A DNA stretch of 64,000 nt from Rhyzopertha dominica (taxonomy: Eukaryota; Arthropoda; Insecta; Coleoptera; Bostrichidae). Shown here in pieces: positions 1 to 11,884 of this stretch. The position numbers and the translations under genes were made by a program. Location of the stretch: the NCBI GenBank assembly GCA_025024175.1, contig QCXZ01000138.1:52051092-52115091 (forward strand), written 5' to 3'. A model generated the notes under the pieces. The model saw only the letters and a list, made by a program, of their open reading frames with translations. It had not been told where the DNA came from and did no database searches. Position 1 is the first letter of the stretch. Each line of letters opens with the position of its first letter.

Positions 1-1480
1 GGGTATTAGTTAAAGTAAAGTTGACATACGAATTTTGTTGTTTTTCCTATGTCAAAGGCCGACTTGACCTACAGTCAAAATTCCGGAAGTAAGCGAATTG
101 TACTAATCTGCAATGCGAGTTGGGTCCCAGTAAAAGCAGTAGTGTTATAAAAAATATTTTCTTAAAAATTCTATAATACCGAGTATTACACATAAACATC
201 GTCGAAGCATATATAAGTATAGGCATACTAAATAACTTATATACTTAATAACAATAAAACATGTAGAAATACAATTATTCCGATTTTATTTTTTATAACT
301 AAACAGAGCGAGATACGAACAAATTATAAGAAATTATAAGAAAGAAAGTGAAACAGGCTGCTTTCCAAAAATATCCTTTTAAACCCCAAAATAATTCTGA
401 CAAGAATAAAGCAGTAGTGTTCTTCACCTAAAACTATACGAATATGTAGCAGAAAGATAGTTGATGAGTGTTACTATTGTGCCAAAATTCCTTTGGATTT
501 ATTAGACTCCCATCTCAATCATTTTTCAAGACTTTCAACTCTTTATATGAACACCCCATTTAAATAAGTCAAGAAACTTTAAAATTTAACTTTTAGCTAA
601 AACACCCTGTACAATATTTCATATTTAGGTACTTATATTTAGGCGAATTCACGCTTTTCTTTAATTGTTTACTGAATATCACGTACACATGTTTGAAAAT
701 TGTCAGTTGTTTAGATCGTAATTTAAAAATAATTTTCAAAACATAAACTTTCTTTTTGTGAAAACAATCGCGAGCAAGACAATATGTATTGTTTTTCTAC
801 AATGATTTGATATCTTACAGCATTAAAAACTGAAAGAACAAGATTTACACTTACCTAAAATGGAACTCAGTCAAACCTACCCTCTTTCTTAATAAATGCC
901 TTGCACACAGTTTTTTTTTTTAATTTGTAACAACCATCATTTTACGGCCCCTCGTTTAAAAATTCGTGTATGTCTAATTTGAACTTATTCATAGCAATAA
1001 GTTCTTTACCTTTTTCACTCACTTTACAACCGAAACTGGATATTGCTTTGATCTTTAGTCTTAGCCTAAGTATTGAACATTTTATAAATGGGGGACTAAA
1101 TTGTAAGCTTATAACCAATGAATGACAAAATATCAAAAACGGGAGATTTTGAGAAATATAATACCCTCAATAATAAATCCCTGTAATTGCTTTATTGAGA
1201 GGAACTATTGAGACACAACTCGCATAGGACCTTTTCTACCTAACAGGTACTCATAGGATTAGTGGGATCAAACTCGTACCTTTCCAAAATTCCAGGTAAT
1301 CATGATCTACGCAAACGTTCTAATAATCCTCATAAAGATTTTGAATTATCACAGAAGCATAAAAATATCACAATACTCATGGAAGACGATCGATCGCAAA
1401 CTAAATAAAATGTGTAAGAACGTAAGCGCTCACTGCCGGAGTTAGATTGGAATCTTAGCTTTTGGTTAGACCGCGTCTGA
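1..1480. other. AT-rich intergenic DNA, no gene seen
   Basis: No reading frame with coding character and no transposon hallmark was recognised on either strand. The stretch is AT-rich with short homopolymer runs. Confidence 0.6.
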
Positions 1481-1485
1481 TTTTA

Positions 1486-1530
1486 AAACGACGTTTCGAC
1501 GCACTTGTAAGAGGCATCATCAGGATAGGA
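1486..1530 (-). ncRNA. hammerhead-like motif, probably a Penelope-type relic
   Basis: On the minus strand a CTGATGA box is followed about 20 nt later by GAAAC and then by a short self-complementary AAACGTCGTTT. This is the order expected for a hammerhead core with a very short stem III. Stem II is poor: the only good pairing, GATGC with GCGTC, eats into the CTGATGA core. I read it as a decayed Penelope-like terminal repeat, not an active ribozyme. Confidence 0.3.
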
Positions 1531-1890
1531 ACAAGGACTATGAAATGTGAAGAAAACCAAGAAACCTAACGCGAAAAACACTTCCGAGCTTCCAAGCTGA
1601 ACCAAAGCCTAAGGAGGAGGAGGAAGAATGAAAACACTAGATAACGTTGTACCCGGCATTACGAGGAGGGTAGGGATGCTTGGAAGGCATAGGTGGGAGA
1701 TTGCATAAATGGGGATAGCCGTTGGATGATTGGGTACCAAACGATAACCATCTTCGCGATCTAGATTATTCCTTTAGGAAGTAGTACCTGTTAAGGCAGC
1801 TAGGTGGCTTTGTCATCATGTCAGTGTAATGCTGACAGATGGCATTGCCATCTTACTTACATCATACCATTGCTTTGGTATATAGGCAAA

Positions 1891-2010
1891 ACCAGTTCTA
1901 TGCCGTGCTGTCTGCGCTAGACCTAAACTGCACTGATGAGCTGTAATGACAGCGAAATAGATCTATCTGCAGTTGGTTGAGATGCAGACAGCACAGCATA
2001 GACATGCATT
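1891..2010 (+). ncRNA. type I hammerhead ribozyme (retrozyme-like)
   Basis: The catalytic core is complete and in order. CTGATGA lies at 1933-1939. Stem II pairs GCTGT with ACAGC around a short loop. GAAA lies at 1954-1957. Stem III is the minimal palindrome ATAGATCTAT, followed by C1967, which gives an AUC cleavage triplet. Stem I pairs AACTGCA (1926-1932) with TGCAGTT (1968-1974). Beyond an internal loop the flanks re-pair over 19 positions (1897-1915 with 1984-2002, one mismatch). Such minimal type I hammerheads are known from Penelope-like elements and from small non-coding animal retrozymes that move as circular RNA. No protein coding is nearby, so a retrozyme-type repeat is more likely than an intact Penelope element. 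A diverged copy sits in the l(3)mbt intron at 50.1 kb. Confidence 0.75.
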
Positions 2011-2239
2011 TTAATAAATAAAATTTGTTTGTAACTATTACACCCGCATTTGCTTGCTTTAGCTGCTATATACCATACTCTTTCCTTGTAGAATATTATG
2101 TATCTTAGTAAGGGGAGGAAGGGGGAAGATTTCCGGATTAGTATTAACATNTCTTGTGTTACTTTTANACTANTTGAAGTTACCAAACTCCATCAAACAT
2201 ATTATTACATAGAAGAGCAACNTTCCAGTTTCATCCCAA

Positions 2240-2720
2240 GCATCGCCCCCTCGAAACACACAAGACTTACACCCCCGTCATCCGAATGCCCGTCACGTGT
2301 GTCTTTCGGGGGACGTATTAGCGGCCTAAGCGCGCCCCCATGTATTATCGGGGCGCTCGGCTACTGCATAAGAAATCAGGGGGTCGCCCGTTCCGCAACA
2401 CGGACGCGTCCCGCTTAAGACTCCGGTGGCAAGTTGCCTCAAAGAAGACGTTACCTGATCGCAATGCCAACCGCAGGCCACCCCGAAGTTGGGGCGCACA
2501 CACAGGGACGTGCCCACCACACGGCGCATAAATACATGCGGGATGTGCAACCCTTCCCGAGACCACCTGGAGAGGCTTTGGGAACTTCAGCGCGAAGAAA
2601 TCGCCGATGACTTATTCACGGCCCCGTTTCGAATTCGCCCGTGGATTAGGCGAGAAGCGGCGAGATCACAGGGAATGCTGAAGGGGTGTCTGGGTTTTTG
2701 TATAGTTCCATGAGAAAATT
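2240..2720. other. GC-rich island, function unknown
   Basis: This stretch is clearly more GC- and CpG-rich than its surroundings. Overlapping open frames exist on both strands, but none shows a recognisable domain or good splice borders. I treat it as unique DNA, possibly regulatory, and not as a gene. Ambiguous bases occur just upstream (2152-2222). Confidence 0.35.
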
Positions 2721-2767
2721 ATTCGTGGACAGTGGACGTGTCGTCATAACAGTAAATCATTAAAAAG

Positions 2768-2835
2768 AAAAAGTAAAGATACATAAAGTAACGGACAAAT
2801 AACTAGTCCGTTATTTTATGTATCTTTACTTTTTT
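2768..2835. repeat. 29-bp-arm hairpin
   Basis: Arms at about 2768-2796 and 2806-2834 are complementary at 28 of 29 positions around a loop of roughly 9 nt. The outer part is an A-run facing a T-run. It could be a tiny foldback element or a hairpin terminator-like structure. No neighbouring repeat explains it. Confidence 0.7.
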
Positions 2836-2839
2836 CGAA

Positions 2840-4140
2840 CACGAATTCAATTTCATATTTCCTGTTTTACGTATGTCTTTCATATCAAAACAGATTTTTT
2901 TTTTCAAAAAGTTGCAATACAATATTGGATTAAAATAAAACCATTATAATTTATGCTATGTTTACTTCGATACAGATTTTGTTTAAACATTTTTTCTAAT
3001 TGCTACAACAACGACAATAGATTGGATAGAAATTTCAAATCTTAAAAATGGCATACATAATTCAAGTTTATGGTTTTCAATTAAATACTAAATAACGTAT
3101 ATTGCAACTGTTTTACGATGCAAGGCATATTAGCTCTAATATGCAAAAAAAAGATCAAAAGCAACTATAGACCTTTCTTGTTACCGTCAAGTCCCCATAC
3201 ATGGACAATGTTTTACTTTAATTACACATCATTTTTTAGAGAATTTCGGTTAAACGGCAATATTTGTCCTTTGCAGTTTTGCCAGAAGTTCAGTAATATT
3301 TTATCATCATTACCATATATTTTAAGAATTTTTGCAACAAAGTTTTTAATTTTTATTTGAATTGCAAGTTATGTTCAAAGTAAGCAAGATCAAGTGGCTA
3401 ACACAGAAGCGTAATAGCAAAAATTTTATATTATTTTCATTGCATTTTTCAGGTACACGAGATTATCGTCTGTAAAAGCATTTCAACCATTTTTTCTGGT
3501 CTATTATTAACACCTTTCGAGTTAAGAGCTCTTTTTATGACTTCTAAGTCTAGCTTAGTTAGGGTAATCTCCATTTTGCGACCGTAGGTAAACAGTCTGA
3601 TATGTGAGCTCCTTCGGGAGATATCGCAGGTGATCGACCACACTTTCTTATTTGCTTTAGCTCTTTGCAGAAATTCTTTTGAAAAATCGTGATAACTTCG
3701 TTTCTTGCATTTACGTGTTTCTATATTGGCTGCCCCAAATTTGGTATATATGTATACAATGTCTTCAACGTGACGAAAAAGAGAAATGTGAAATATCAGA
3801 ATAAAATGCTTTAAAATGAGTTTGTTAAATTTTGTGTTAGCAAAGTGAAGTTATTCCACTTTAAAAGTGTAGAAATTCTAACCCTCCTGATTGCGCTGCC
3901 ATGACAATTAAACAAAAAGTGTTGAAACAAAATCAGTAAACAAGTGAACAAAGATTCTAATGAGTGTATTTTACACCAATATTGTTTTTGAAAATATCGG
4001 TTATCGGTCATAATGTTGATATTTAATAATACTATACCACACTACTAACATGTTCATTGAATACGCAATATACAGAGAAAAAATGCAATAATAAATGTAA
4101 AGTAAATTGGTGGTACTTCTTACCATTCCAATCTAGCTGA
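2840..4140. other. AT-rich intergenic DNA, no gene seen
   Basis: Short open frames are present on both strands but lack domains, codon bias and convincing splice sites. Nothing else was recognised. Confidence 0.5.
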
Positions 4141-4149
4141 ATTCGTTTG

Positions 4150-4700
4150 GAAAGCGGTAGAATCGAAATCAACGATGGCGGCAACAGAAAACACACATTG
4201 TACTTTTCACGTCCGAACGCAGCCGCGTTTTAACCTTATTAGCCCGGTCACACATCTGAGATCAACAAAAAGGGAATCAAATCTCTCTCCGGGAGGCAAA
4301 AACAAATCCCTGAATTTAATTAATGACGTTTCGGCGAAGGAATGNTTTGTACCCGGNNCCCCGGAGTCCGAACGGTCGCCGCTCTCTGCCTTTGAGAATG
4401 TTTGTCNAAGCAATCAATTCAATTACGGCGAAGAATGATTGTGTGCGAGCCGGACCGTTTGACATACCTCCGAGTAATATGATGACTGTTGAGGGAAATC
4501 CGTCTGTAAACACCTCTCTGTTCAATGGAGCTTCTCTTTCAAGCGTTGTTTTCGCACAAAATACTGGCGGTCATCGAATAAAGCATTCGATTCTGTATTT
4601 AGGATTACTTATGATTTCGTCGCCCCACTATGCAGTTGTGCTGAAGATGCCCTGGTTTCCCACAGCGTTCGGAAACCATCAAAAAGCTGGCCAAAAGTAA
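4150..4700. other. GC-richer island, possible conserved noncoding DNA
   Basis: Base composition is richer in GC than both flanks. Short frames are open on both strands (for example plus 4175-4435 and 4323-4697), interrupted by ambiguous bases at 4345, 4357-4358 and 4407. No domain was recognised. It resembles the other islands at 7.7, 9.5, 11.3 and 17.8 kb. Confidence 0.3.
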
Positions 4701-5089
4701 AAAAAGCTGTGTTTTTTTTATACAAAACTGTATGGAATCCGGGAGAGGTTGCTTTTCTGTATTTAGAACACAACGTCAAATAGATATTGATGTTTATTTT
4801 GTGGAGTCCTTTTGTGTTAATTTTTCTTATTTCGACCTATAATTTAGGTCTTTGTCAAACATTTTTATTATGCAGATTGACAAATTATTATAAAAATTAA
4901 TATGACATTTACAATTTTGATATTAACATAAAATGTACCTTGAAGTTTGTTCTTTTGCTATTATTAACATAAAAACAAGAAATATCAAAAAAAAATAAAA
5001 TTATAAACCAAAAAGAAAAACTAAACAATAACAGTCATCACAAAAATGATACTAGTAAATGGATCAAAAACATATCTAACACAATGATA

Positions 5090-5870
5090 CCTAATGACAA
5101 CCAAAGATACACAAACCCAATATCCCTCTCAGACCTATAATAAACAACATACAATCACCAACATACAACCTGGCAAAATACTTGAACAGTATTTTAAAAA
5201 ACATTATTAATAAAAACCAATTTTATATTAAAAAGTCTTGCGAATTTAAAATTCCCAAAATTTTCAACATATATATTCTTAATAACCACATAATGATTTC
5301 TCTAGATGTAATTTCTCTTTATACTAATATACCAATAACATTAATAGAACCGATTATCACAAAAAATTGACAAGAACTAGAACAATATACAAATATCCCA
5401 AAAATAGAATTTATAAAAGCACTAAATTTTACACTATTTTCAAATTATTTCCAATTTAAGAGCAACTATTACAAACAAATAGATGGGGTAGCAATGGGAT
5501 CACCCATCTCAAGCAATAAAGCACATGGAAGATTTAGAAATAACAATAACAAACAAAATAAATTATATAAAATTTTATACGAGATATGTAGATGATCTAT
5601 TCTTAATAATACCAAAAGACAAAGTAAACGAAATTTTAAATTTATTTAACAAAATGGTATTCAAAACCAACTGCATCAGGAAGACTACTAAATTACCAAC
5701 CTAACCACTCCTACAGACAAAAAATAGCTATTCTAAACAATACTATACAACGAATAATAAAATTAACTAGTCCAGAACTTAGAATTGAAACTTTACATGC
5801 CACTGCTAAAATACTACAAAAAACCGCTGCAAATTGAATCAATACTTCCACATCCAATTGTCAAAATGAC
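5090..5870 (+). mobile_element. Penelope-like element reverse transcriptase relic
   Basis: Conceptual translation in shifting plus-strand frames gives Penelope-type reverse transcriptase blocks in order: RPIINNIQSPTYNLAKYL, then ISLDVISLYTNIPI, then QIDGVAMGSPIS, then a degenerate YVDDLFLI. DGVAMGSPIS with a VDD box is typical of Penelope-like RTs. A later piece, SGRLLNYQPNHSYRQKIAIL, matches the post-RT connector. Frame changes and an internal deletion show that it is dead. The GIY-YIG endonuclease found in the 63-kb copy is missing here. Confidence 0.8.
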
Positions 5871-5879
5871 ATTTACGTT

Positions 5880-6625
5880 TTTATTTCTTATACTATACGA
5901 TTAGTAATCAGGTTTTGAGCATTTTTCCTCTCTACACATTTTTTCTAAGACACACAGTCCTCGTGATATTAGCAAAAATACACAAATTTTAAAATTGTTT
6001 TTTCCAAATAACTCGAAAATTATTAACTTAACAAAAAAAAATTACAAGAGTGTTTTCTGATCAGAAATTTGATTTTCTATATAATACCAAATTTTTTAAA
6101 AATCGTACGAGCAGCGTGCAAGATAGGTTTTTTGGAAATATTTCGAAAATGTCAAACTCTTTGTGAAAAATTTTATTTCCTGTCTGACGGCATTTTTATT
6201 TTTTGAATATATTAAATATATTCGGAGATATTTAAGAAAAACCGTTTTCTTTAAGTGACGCTTTTTTGCTAATATCTTCTAAACAGTTTGCTGCACCGAA
6301 AACTTATAAGAACGAATAATACTCGCAGTTACACTACTAATTACATACTAAAACGAAAAAAAATAAATAAAAATTTGCAAAAAGGGTAGTTATCCCCCAA
6401 TTTCCCCCCTTCCCGACACCCTACTTACCCCACAAACAATAGGTCGCTTTGGGTAGTTGAGATTTATACGTTTGCCAAATTTCAGGTTCATATATTAAGT
6501 CTTTCGAAAGTTATCGTGTCCAGAAACAAAACCACATACACACAAATACATAGACACACAGACAATGCTCAATATTGTTTTTTAAGCGAATGAGAAAACA
6601 AACATTTTTGAAAAATTTTTTCACG
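5880..6625. other. AT-rich repeat-like DNA without coding potential
   Basis: Contains a perfect short palindrome (GAATATATT A AATATATTC near 6206-6224), oligo-C and oligo-A tracts and a CA-rich stretch near 6535-6560. This composition suggests the noncoding part of a transposon, but no family is recognised. Confidence 0.35.
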
Positions 6626-6629
6626 AAGT

Positions 6630-7380
6630 AAAACATGGGGCCTGAAGGAATGAAGATGATGTTGAAGCTGATAATAAAGCATGGAAACAGGGAATAATAT
6701 CCAAAGAGTGGGAAATTGGTGTGATTATGCCTATTTATAAGAAGGGTGATGAAATGAGCTGTGAGAACTCTCGTGGAATCACCTTGCTAAGTACCGTAGC
6801 AAAGATATATGAAAGAATACTGGAGAAAAAACTTAGCGAATCACAAAGCGGATTTCGACGTGGGCGCAGTGTTCAAAATCATATGTTCACGCTAAAACAA
6901 ATAAATGAAAAAATTATAACGCAAAACATGAATGCTTAAGGCATAAAAAGCCAACTTTGGATAAATAAGGAGTAGATGCAAAAATAGCTATGAAAAGCAT
7001 GTATGTAGCCACCAAAAACTATGTAACAACCATAAATGAAAAGTCCATGGGGTTTACCACATATGAAGTCCAATTCTTTTTAACGTTGCAATGGATGAGA
7101 TACTAGAAACATACAGAAGCAAAGCAAAAAAGCTACATGTGGTATACAAAAACATGCAGAGTGTCAATAACAGAGTGTACATGTAATTTTTACAAAGTCC
7201 GAGCAGGACATGCAGACAAACATGGCGTGGTGGACGGAATTTATAAGCAAATAAAACATTAAAATGAACATAAAAAACCAGGGTAATGCATATAGGTAAA
7301 GAGCTAAGAATGCTAATGTGTAGATGGACATATAATGGAAACCGTGGAAGAATTTGAAGAGGCTGCAAAATAATCTGGAT
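6630..7380 (+). mobile_element. non-LTR retrotransposon RT relic
   Basis: Plus-strand translation gives IISKEWEIGVIMPIYKKGDE and NSRGITLLSTVAKIYERILE, followed by SQSGFRRGRSVQNHMFTLKQ, the N-terminal RT blocks of LINE-type elements. After a gap of several hundred bases come degenerate remnants of the catalytic and downstream region (AMDEILETY, KTRVMHIGKELR). Many stops and frameshifts make this a dead, internally deleted copy. Similar sequence, on the other strand, is found at 61.8-62.5 kb and 10.3-10.8 kb. Confidence 0.75.
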
Positions 7381-7639
7381 CTTGAATCTGGAAAATCGTC
7401 TTCACGATTCGTTTCTTTTTAATCTTACTTTTTTGAAACCAACAATTCCTTAAAAATTGTCCTAAGCGTATGATTAAATTATAAAAAAATTACATCTTAT
7501 TTACAGTCCACCAAAACAGTATTTCAAATTCAAATTAATTTATAAACATTTATCTAATTACATGCTTGACCCTTAAACAAAACTATTCACCCAAAATAAC
7601 CTATTAATTGAACTAACGTTCCGCGTAAGCTATAAAAAT

Positions 7640-8090
7640 TCCCACCACCCCTCTACTAAAGCAGGAAATCATGATATTTAATTATCCCTTCCCCGTCCTA
7701 CAATGTCAACAGTTTTTATATGCGGGCAGTAAAACCACCGAACGATTTTATTGTGGCGAAACTGCGGCGATTGTGTTTAAGGATGTTTTGATCGTTTAGC
7801 CGCTGATGTCGTTATTTTTGGCCCATTTCCCCCTCTCATTCGGTCTTTATGGCGCAATTATTAACGCAATCACACTCGCGGATGCATTCGGAAGGGATAA
7901 TAACGGCGAAGCTACGTACTTCCTCCGATTTGCATGCGACAAAGCTTCGCATTCAACAAAAACGACGGGAAACAAAAGAAGTGCGATTGCGACTGCTTAT
8001 TGGAAGGAGTGGATAATGTAATCGACTGCTTCCGTCTGCAAGTGGGGACACTTGTTTATCAGAAAGAGTGCAGTTTGGAATTTAACAGTA
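7640..8090. other. GC-richer island, possible enhancer
   Basis: Mixed-composition unique-looking DNA between transposon relics, with GGATAATA- and TTTATTGTGG-like motifs that resemble transcription-factor sites. The 71-codon plus-strand frame at 7806-8018 has no domain. Regulatory function is only a guess. Confidence 0.25.
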
Positions 8091-8189
8091 TCCGAAATCA
8101 TAGCTGGTATTGAATGCTGCGTCAGAAGTTTTGAAGATTCCAACATAGACTTTATTAGAAACGCATGCTAAATTTAAATAGAGAATAAT

Positions 8190-8317
8190 TCGAATAATAA
8201 CAGAAAACTTTGGAATAAAGAAACTCAACAAATCATTAATAGTCTTAAAGATAAGCTTTTATCTGAAAGCCAACAAGGGATGATACTGGATAAACCAGAG
8301 TATTTCAAAAGAGCCAA
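8190..8317 (+). mobile_element. fragment of a LINE open reading frame
   Basis: The plus-strand frame reads LWNKETQQIINSLKDKLLSE and then PEYFKRAND. This resembles the linker between endonuclease and reverse transcriptase in non-LTR elements. It runs directly into the CCTGA array. Confidence 0.35.
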
Positions 8318-8353
8318 TGACCTGACCTGACCTGACCTGACCTGACCTGACCT
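8318..8353. repeat. (CCTGA)n array, beetle-type telomeric pentamer
   Basis: Six perfect CCTGA units (8321-8350) with partial units on either side. The complement is TCAGG, the telomeric repeat of Tribolium and many other Coleoptera, in place of the common insect TTAGG. The array is short and interstitial. Confidence 0.85.
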
Positions 8354-8359
8354 TAAAAA

Positions 8360-10020
8360 CATAACGTATTATGGTTTTTTGATCATAGTTTTACTCCATT
8401 ATCTTATCTACATTACCAATATCCAAAATTCTGAACGTTTAGGCTTCAAACTTTGACTTTGTAATTAATGACGTATTTATTCCATGAATAATCTTCATAG
8501 ATTTTGTGCAAGGCGACTTAAAACATCTTCTGTGAAATAAATACCCAAATTGTTTATATGTTCTCTACGTACACTGATCATACAAAGCCCCTTTATTACT
8601 AATTCCGTTATTGATGAACTCAGTTAGGTGAGGTGCATTGAGCTGCATCGCTCTCGCGTTTAACAAAAAATGAGTTGATACATTTTAGTTGGGAGAATAA
8701 AGATCCGTGATCCACATAATGTATAATGATATCATACGAAGTACCAAAGGAACATAAATTTCATCGTAAAAGCTTACACTAATAGAACCACGATTTCTGA
8801 TTCAGAATTCACACATATCAAAGACTAATGCATTAACGGATGCGCTTTTAGTACAGTTTCAAGTTTCAACTTTGCATACTAGAAGCTTTAGAAATTTAAG
8901 CTAGGAGTTCATATGTATAGGTGGTAAAGATACAATTGTAGTAATTTTTACTCCCCAGGAAAACAGACTCCATGGATAACTAACATCAAAACTCAGAATG
9001 AGGAATGCCTCGGCATTATGCGTCAAGCCAACCTTCTTAGATCGCCAGTCCATTGCTCTACTTAATATTTTAACCAAATTAAGCTTCATTTAAATAAACT
9101 GAAATATATTTAATTGGATTTTTAACAACACACCGGGTTTTAATTCGTGCTGATGATGATTTTACTGGATTCCTAAAACTTATATTAAATAAAGTGACTT
9201 TCATAAACTTTAGTTCGGATGGATTTTTAGTTTTTTGTTGTTCTGTATTAATTGTTAGAATGTAGTGCGAATTTAGAAATTTGGTACAAAAATTGGAGTC
9301 ATCGTCGAATATATGACAGATTCTGATGAGTATTCCTTATAACAGTAGTTGAACAATCTTTATAGGAAAAGGTAGAAGAGCTGAACTAAGCAGAAATCGT
9401 GTTATTGTGTGCAGGAATTTCGACATGATCCTCATTGTTTAGAATGCCTCATGATCAAGAGTCAATGACGACGCATTCATTACCAACCCCAGTTTCCTAC
9501 AAAATCCATGGTCGCCCAACATCGCCAAAAATCCATCAACATTCATTACCAACCCGGCACACTTGAATGAAAGTGACAGCTGCCGTTTAACACAACCGAA
9601 ATTTAAAGTGCATCCCGTAAGTATCGCTTATTATGAAGGCCCTTGGGCTCGGTTTGACGAGCGCTGGCCGAGGTACAAACTGCTGGTGCTGACATGAACC
9701 CCCGGTCGAATGCCTTCATTACCGATCACCCTTCGCCAACATTGTTTCTATCCCCTGATTGCCCCCGGCGAAATTCATTTTTTATCGTGCCAACCTGCAT
9801 GAAATGTAATTAGGCGAAGTTTTCGTGGTGTACGAGGAAATGCCGCAGAAGGAACGTCGCGGCGTCGCATGTCCACCGATGTGGGCATGACGCTTTAAAT
9901 ATCTTTGATCTAGGTAATTATTAATCATAAGGCTGGCTTCGCTGTTAAATTTAATGAACTAATACATGCTGAAATACCAGATAATAAACAGCGTTTATGA
10001 GAAGATTTGATTAAGTTCTT
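8360..10020. other. intergenic DNA, no gene; GC-richer island at about 9470-9900
   Basis: No coding region was recognised. The island at 9470-9900 is enriched in GC and CpG, with several TTTATC- and TAATTAG-like motifs. It may be conserved regulatory sequence. Confidence 0.35.
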
Positions 10021-10029
10021 GCGCGTAAA

Positions 10030-10115
10030 TACTACCAACTTTGGGCGGGAACTGAACCCGGGACCCTTTGATGACTAGTCAATGTGCTAACCACTGTATC
10101 ATCAAAGCCCGATTC
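10030..10115 (-). repeat. tRNA-derived SINE or tRNA relic
   Basis: On the minus strand a box-A-like GATACAGTGGTTAG is followed at tRNA spacing by a box-B-like GGGTTCAGTTCCC. The ends do not form a proper acceptor stem, so it is not a functional tRNA. The internal polymerase III promoter layout fits a tRNA-derived SINE head. Confidence 0.5.
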
Positions 10116-10279
10116 AGATTGATCCACGATTTTGTGTTGTTTGAGCACAGTCCTTTTGTAACTATGGGATACAATAAATATATTATTATAATTATGTAGG
10201 GCAAAAGAGACCATGAGTCACTTGCGTTTCATATATAAATACCAACAGTGATAAGGAAAAATCGAATTTAGAAAAGGAA

Positions 10280-10760
10280 AGTCAACCTTTAATTGTAAAT
10301 ACCTGCTTGTTGGTCTCCAGCACAATACACTATGATGCCTATGGACCTCCTCTTCTTGTTCTTGGTTTATTTTTNCGTATATTGCTTGTTGTTGTTTCGT
10401 ATTTTTATGTTTATATCTAGGTCATATTTTTAGGNTAGTNTTTCAAATATTCAAATTGTTATGTAGAGTGTGCTGGTTTTACTTTTGTTTGGCATTCTTG
10501 CATTATATCGGGCTTCTATAACTTTTCCATTTGCTCCTCTTCTTTCATACACCTTCAATGAAGCACCTGATAGTGTAATGCCCCTGTAGATGTACAGTTG
10601 TGAGTTTCCCTTTTTTATTTAATGGCACAGTAACACCCACTCTTCAGTCTTTTGGTATTTACTTTGTTTTCCACGCTATATTAAATATCTCTAGATAGAT
10701 GTATATTTCCTTTATTAGCTTCTGTTGCCATAATTAAATTCTATCATAACTCAAGGCGTT
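10280..10760 (-). mobile_element. non-LTR retrotransposon RT relic
   Basis: The minus-strand translation gives EIFNIAWKTK, then VPLNKKGKLTT, then the degenerate equivalent of a YRGITL block (GHYTIRCFIEGV), then remnants of the VYERRL region. These are the first RT blocks of LINE-type elements, of the same general type as at 6.6 kb. Stops, frameshifts and three ambiguous bases (10375, 10435, 10440) interrupt it. Confidence 0.65.
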
Positions 10761-11229
10761 TAGTGCTACAAATATATATACCAAATGACTCCAAAAGTGA
10801 TGTCTCTGCTTATACCTATAATAATTTAATTTTAATAAAAATGGGGGATTTAGTTATTTTTATTTCTACGATTTAGTTAAAAGTTAAAAGAGATTGAATT
10901 TGTACGAGAAAATATAGGCTCACCCAAGGAGTATATAAAAGAAACCCATTTTTGTGGCACTGTTCATAGGTGCTATTAGATTGATACAGGTCAGTGTTGT
11001 TGCAGTCTGCAGTTTAATTTAAGACATCATTTTCAAATCACCTTGTTTACGAGTACATAGGTACATCTCCTTGATTGGTGACAGATTTTGTACGAACAAC
11101 AAAGAGCACTATCAGGCTGTGATTTTTCACAATTTTAACCACACAAAGGATGAGAGTACTTTAGCGTTTTACGTGGTAGAACAGTGAGCTTAGGAGCAAA
11201 ACATACGCATACTCGAACCAGTCTTTCTT

Positions 11230-11780
11230 CGGATTTTGGAATTATATCGAGAATGGCTAAGAAAATGGCCCTTTCCAATTACGGAAAGGTGTCTTTCGCA
11301 CTCCCCCATCTCCCCCCCCCCCCCTGCTTCGCAGACGTAAAGGGGTAGCACGCATACCTCCCGGATCCGATCGCAATGGCATATTGAATTCGTCGTGTTA
11401 AAGTTTCCGAGAACAAGTGGAAGATAATGGGCGGAATGCGCCCGCCAGAGCGGAAGCCGAACTAAGCAAAGTGCCAGATTACAAATTCAAGATATTTATG
11501 GCAGTCTAGGTGGCCTGGGTTCTTCACCTCCTATTGTTTACACCCTGTTACGGACATCTCGAGATTTATGCCTCCGTTAAGGCCCCGGGATCCCCCATAT
11601 GATGAATGTACAATTTCGGATATATTATTGGACGGTGGTACACACCTACGATGTTAATGCTTGTTTTTGGTGTAATTTATCGACAGTGTCAATCGGGTTC
11701 ATGTTCCAGAACATCCGCGCGCGTTTTAGGGAATTACTTCGCCCCGGGCCGCGCGCTACAATTTATGTTGTCATTCGCAG
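11230..11780. other. GC-richer island with a 13-base C run
   Basis: Richer in GC and CpG than both flanks, with a poly-C run at 11312-11324. Overlapping plus-strand frames at 11599-12130 are open, but they show no domain, and the longer one runs into transposon sequence. No gene is called. Confidence 0.3.
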
Positions 11781-11884
11781 TAAGCCAGAAGTGTTATCCT
11801 CGATATATTAAGAACTGGCGATCCAAAATATATCACACCTTAAATTTTAGATTATTATTACGGTTTTTTACAAGCATTTTTTAT

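Noticed and set aside
2240..2720. Several overlapping frames in the GC-rich island
   Set aside because: Openness on both strands is expected from high GC; no splice borders or family resemblance.
10041..10110. Possible tRNA gene on the minus strand
   Set aside because: Boxes A and B are recognisable, but the acceptor and other arms do not pair. Called a SINE or relic instead.
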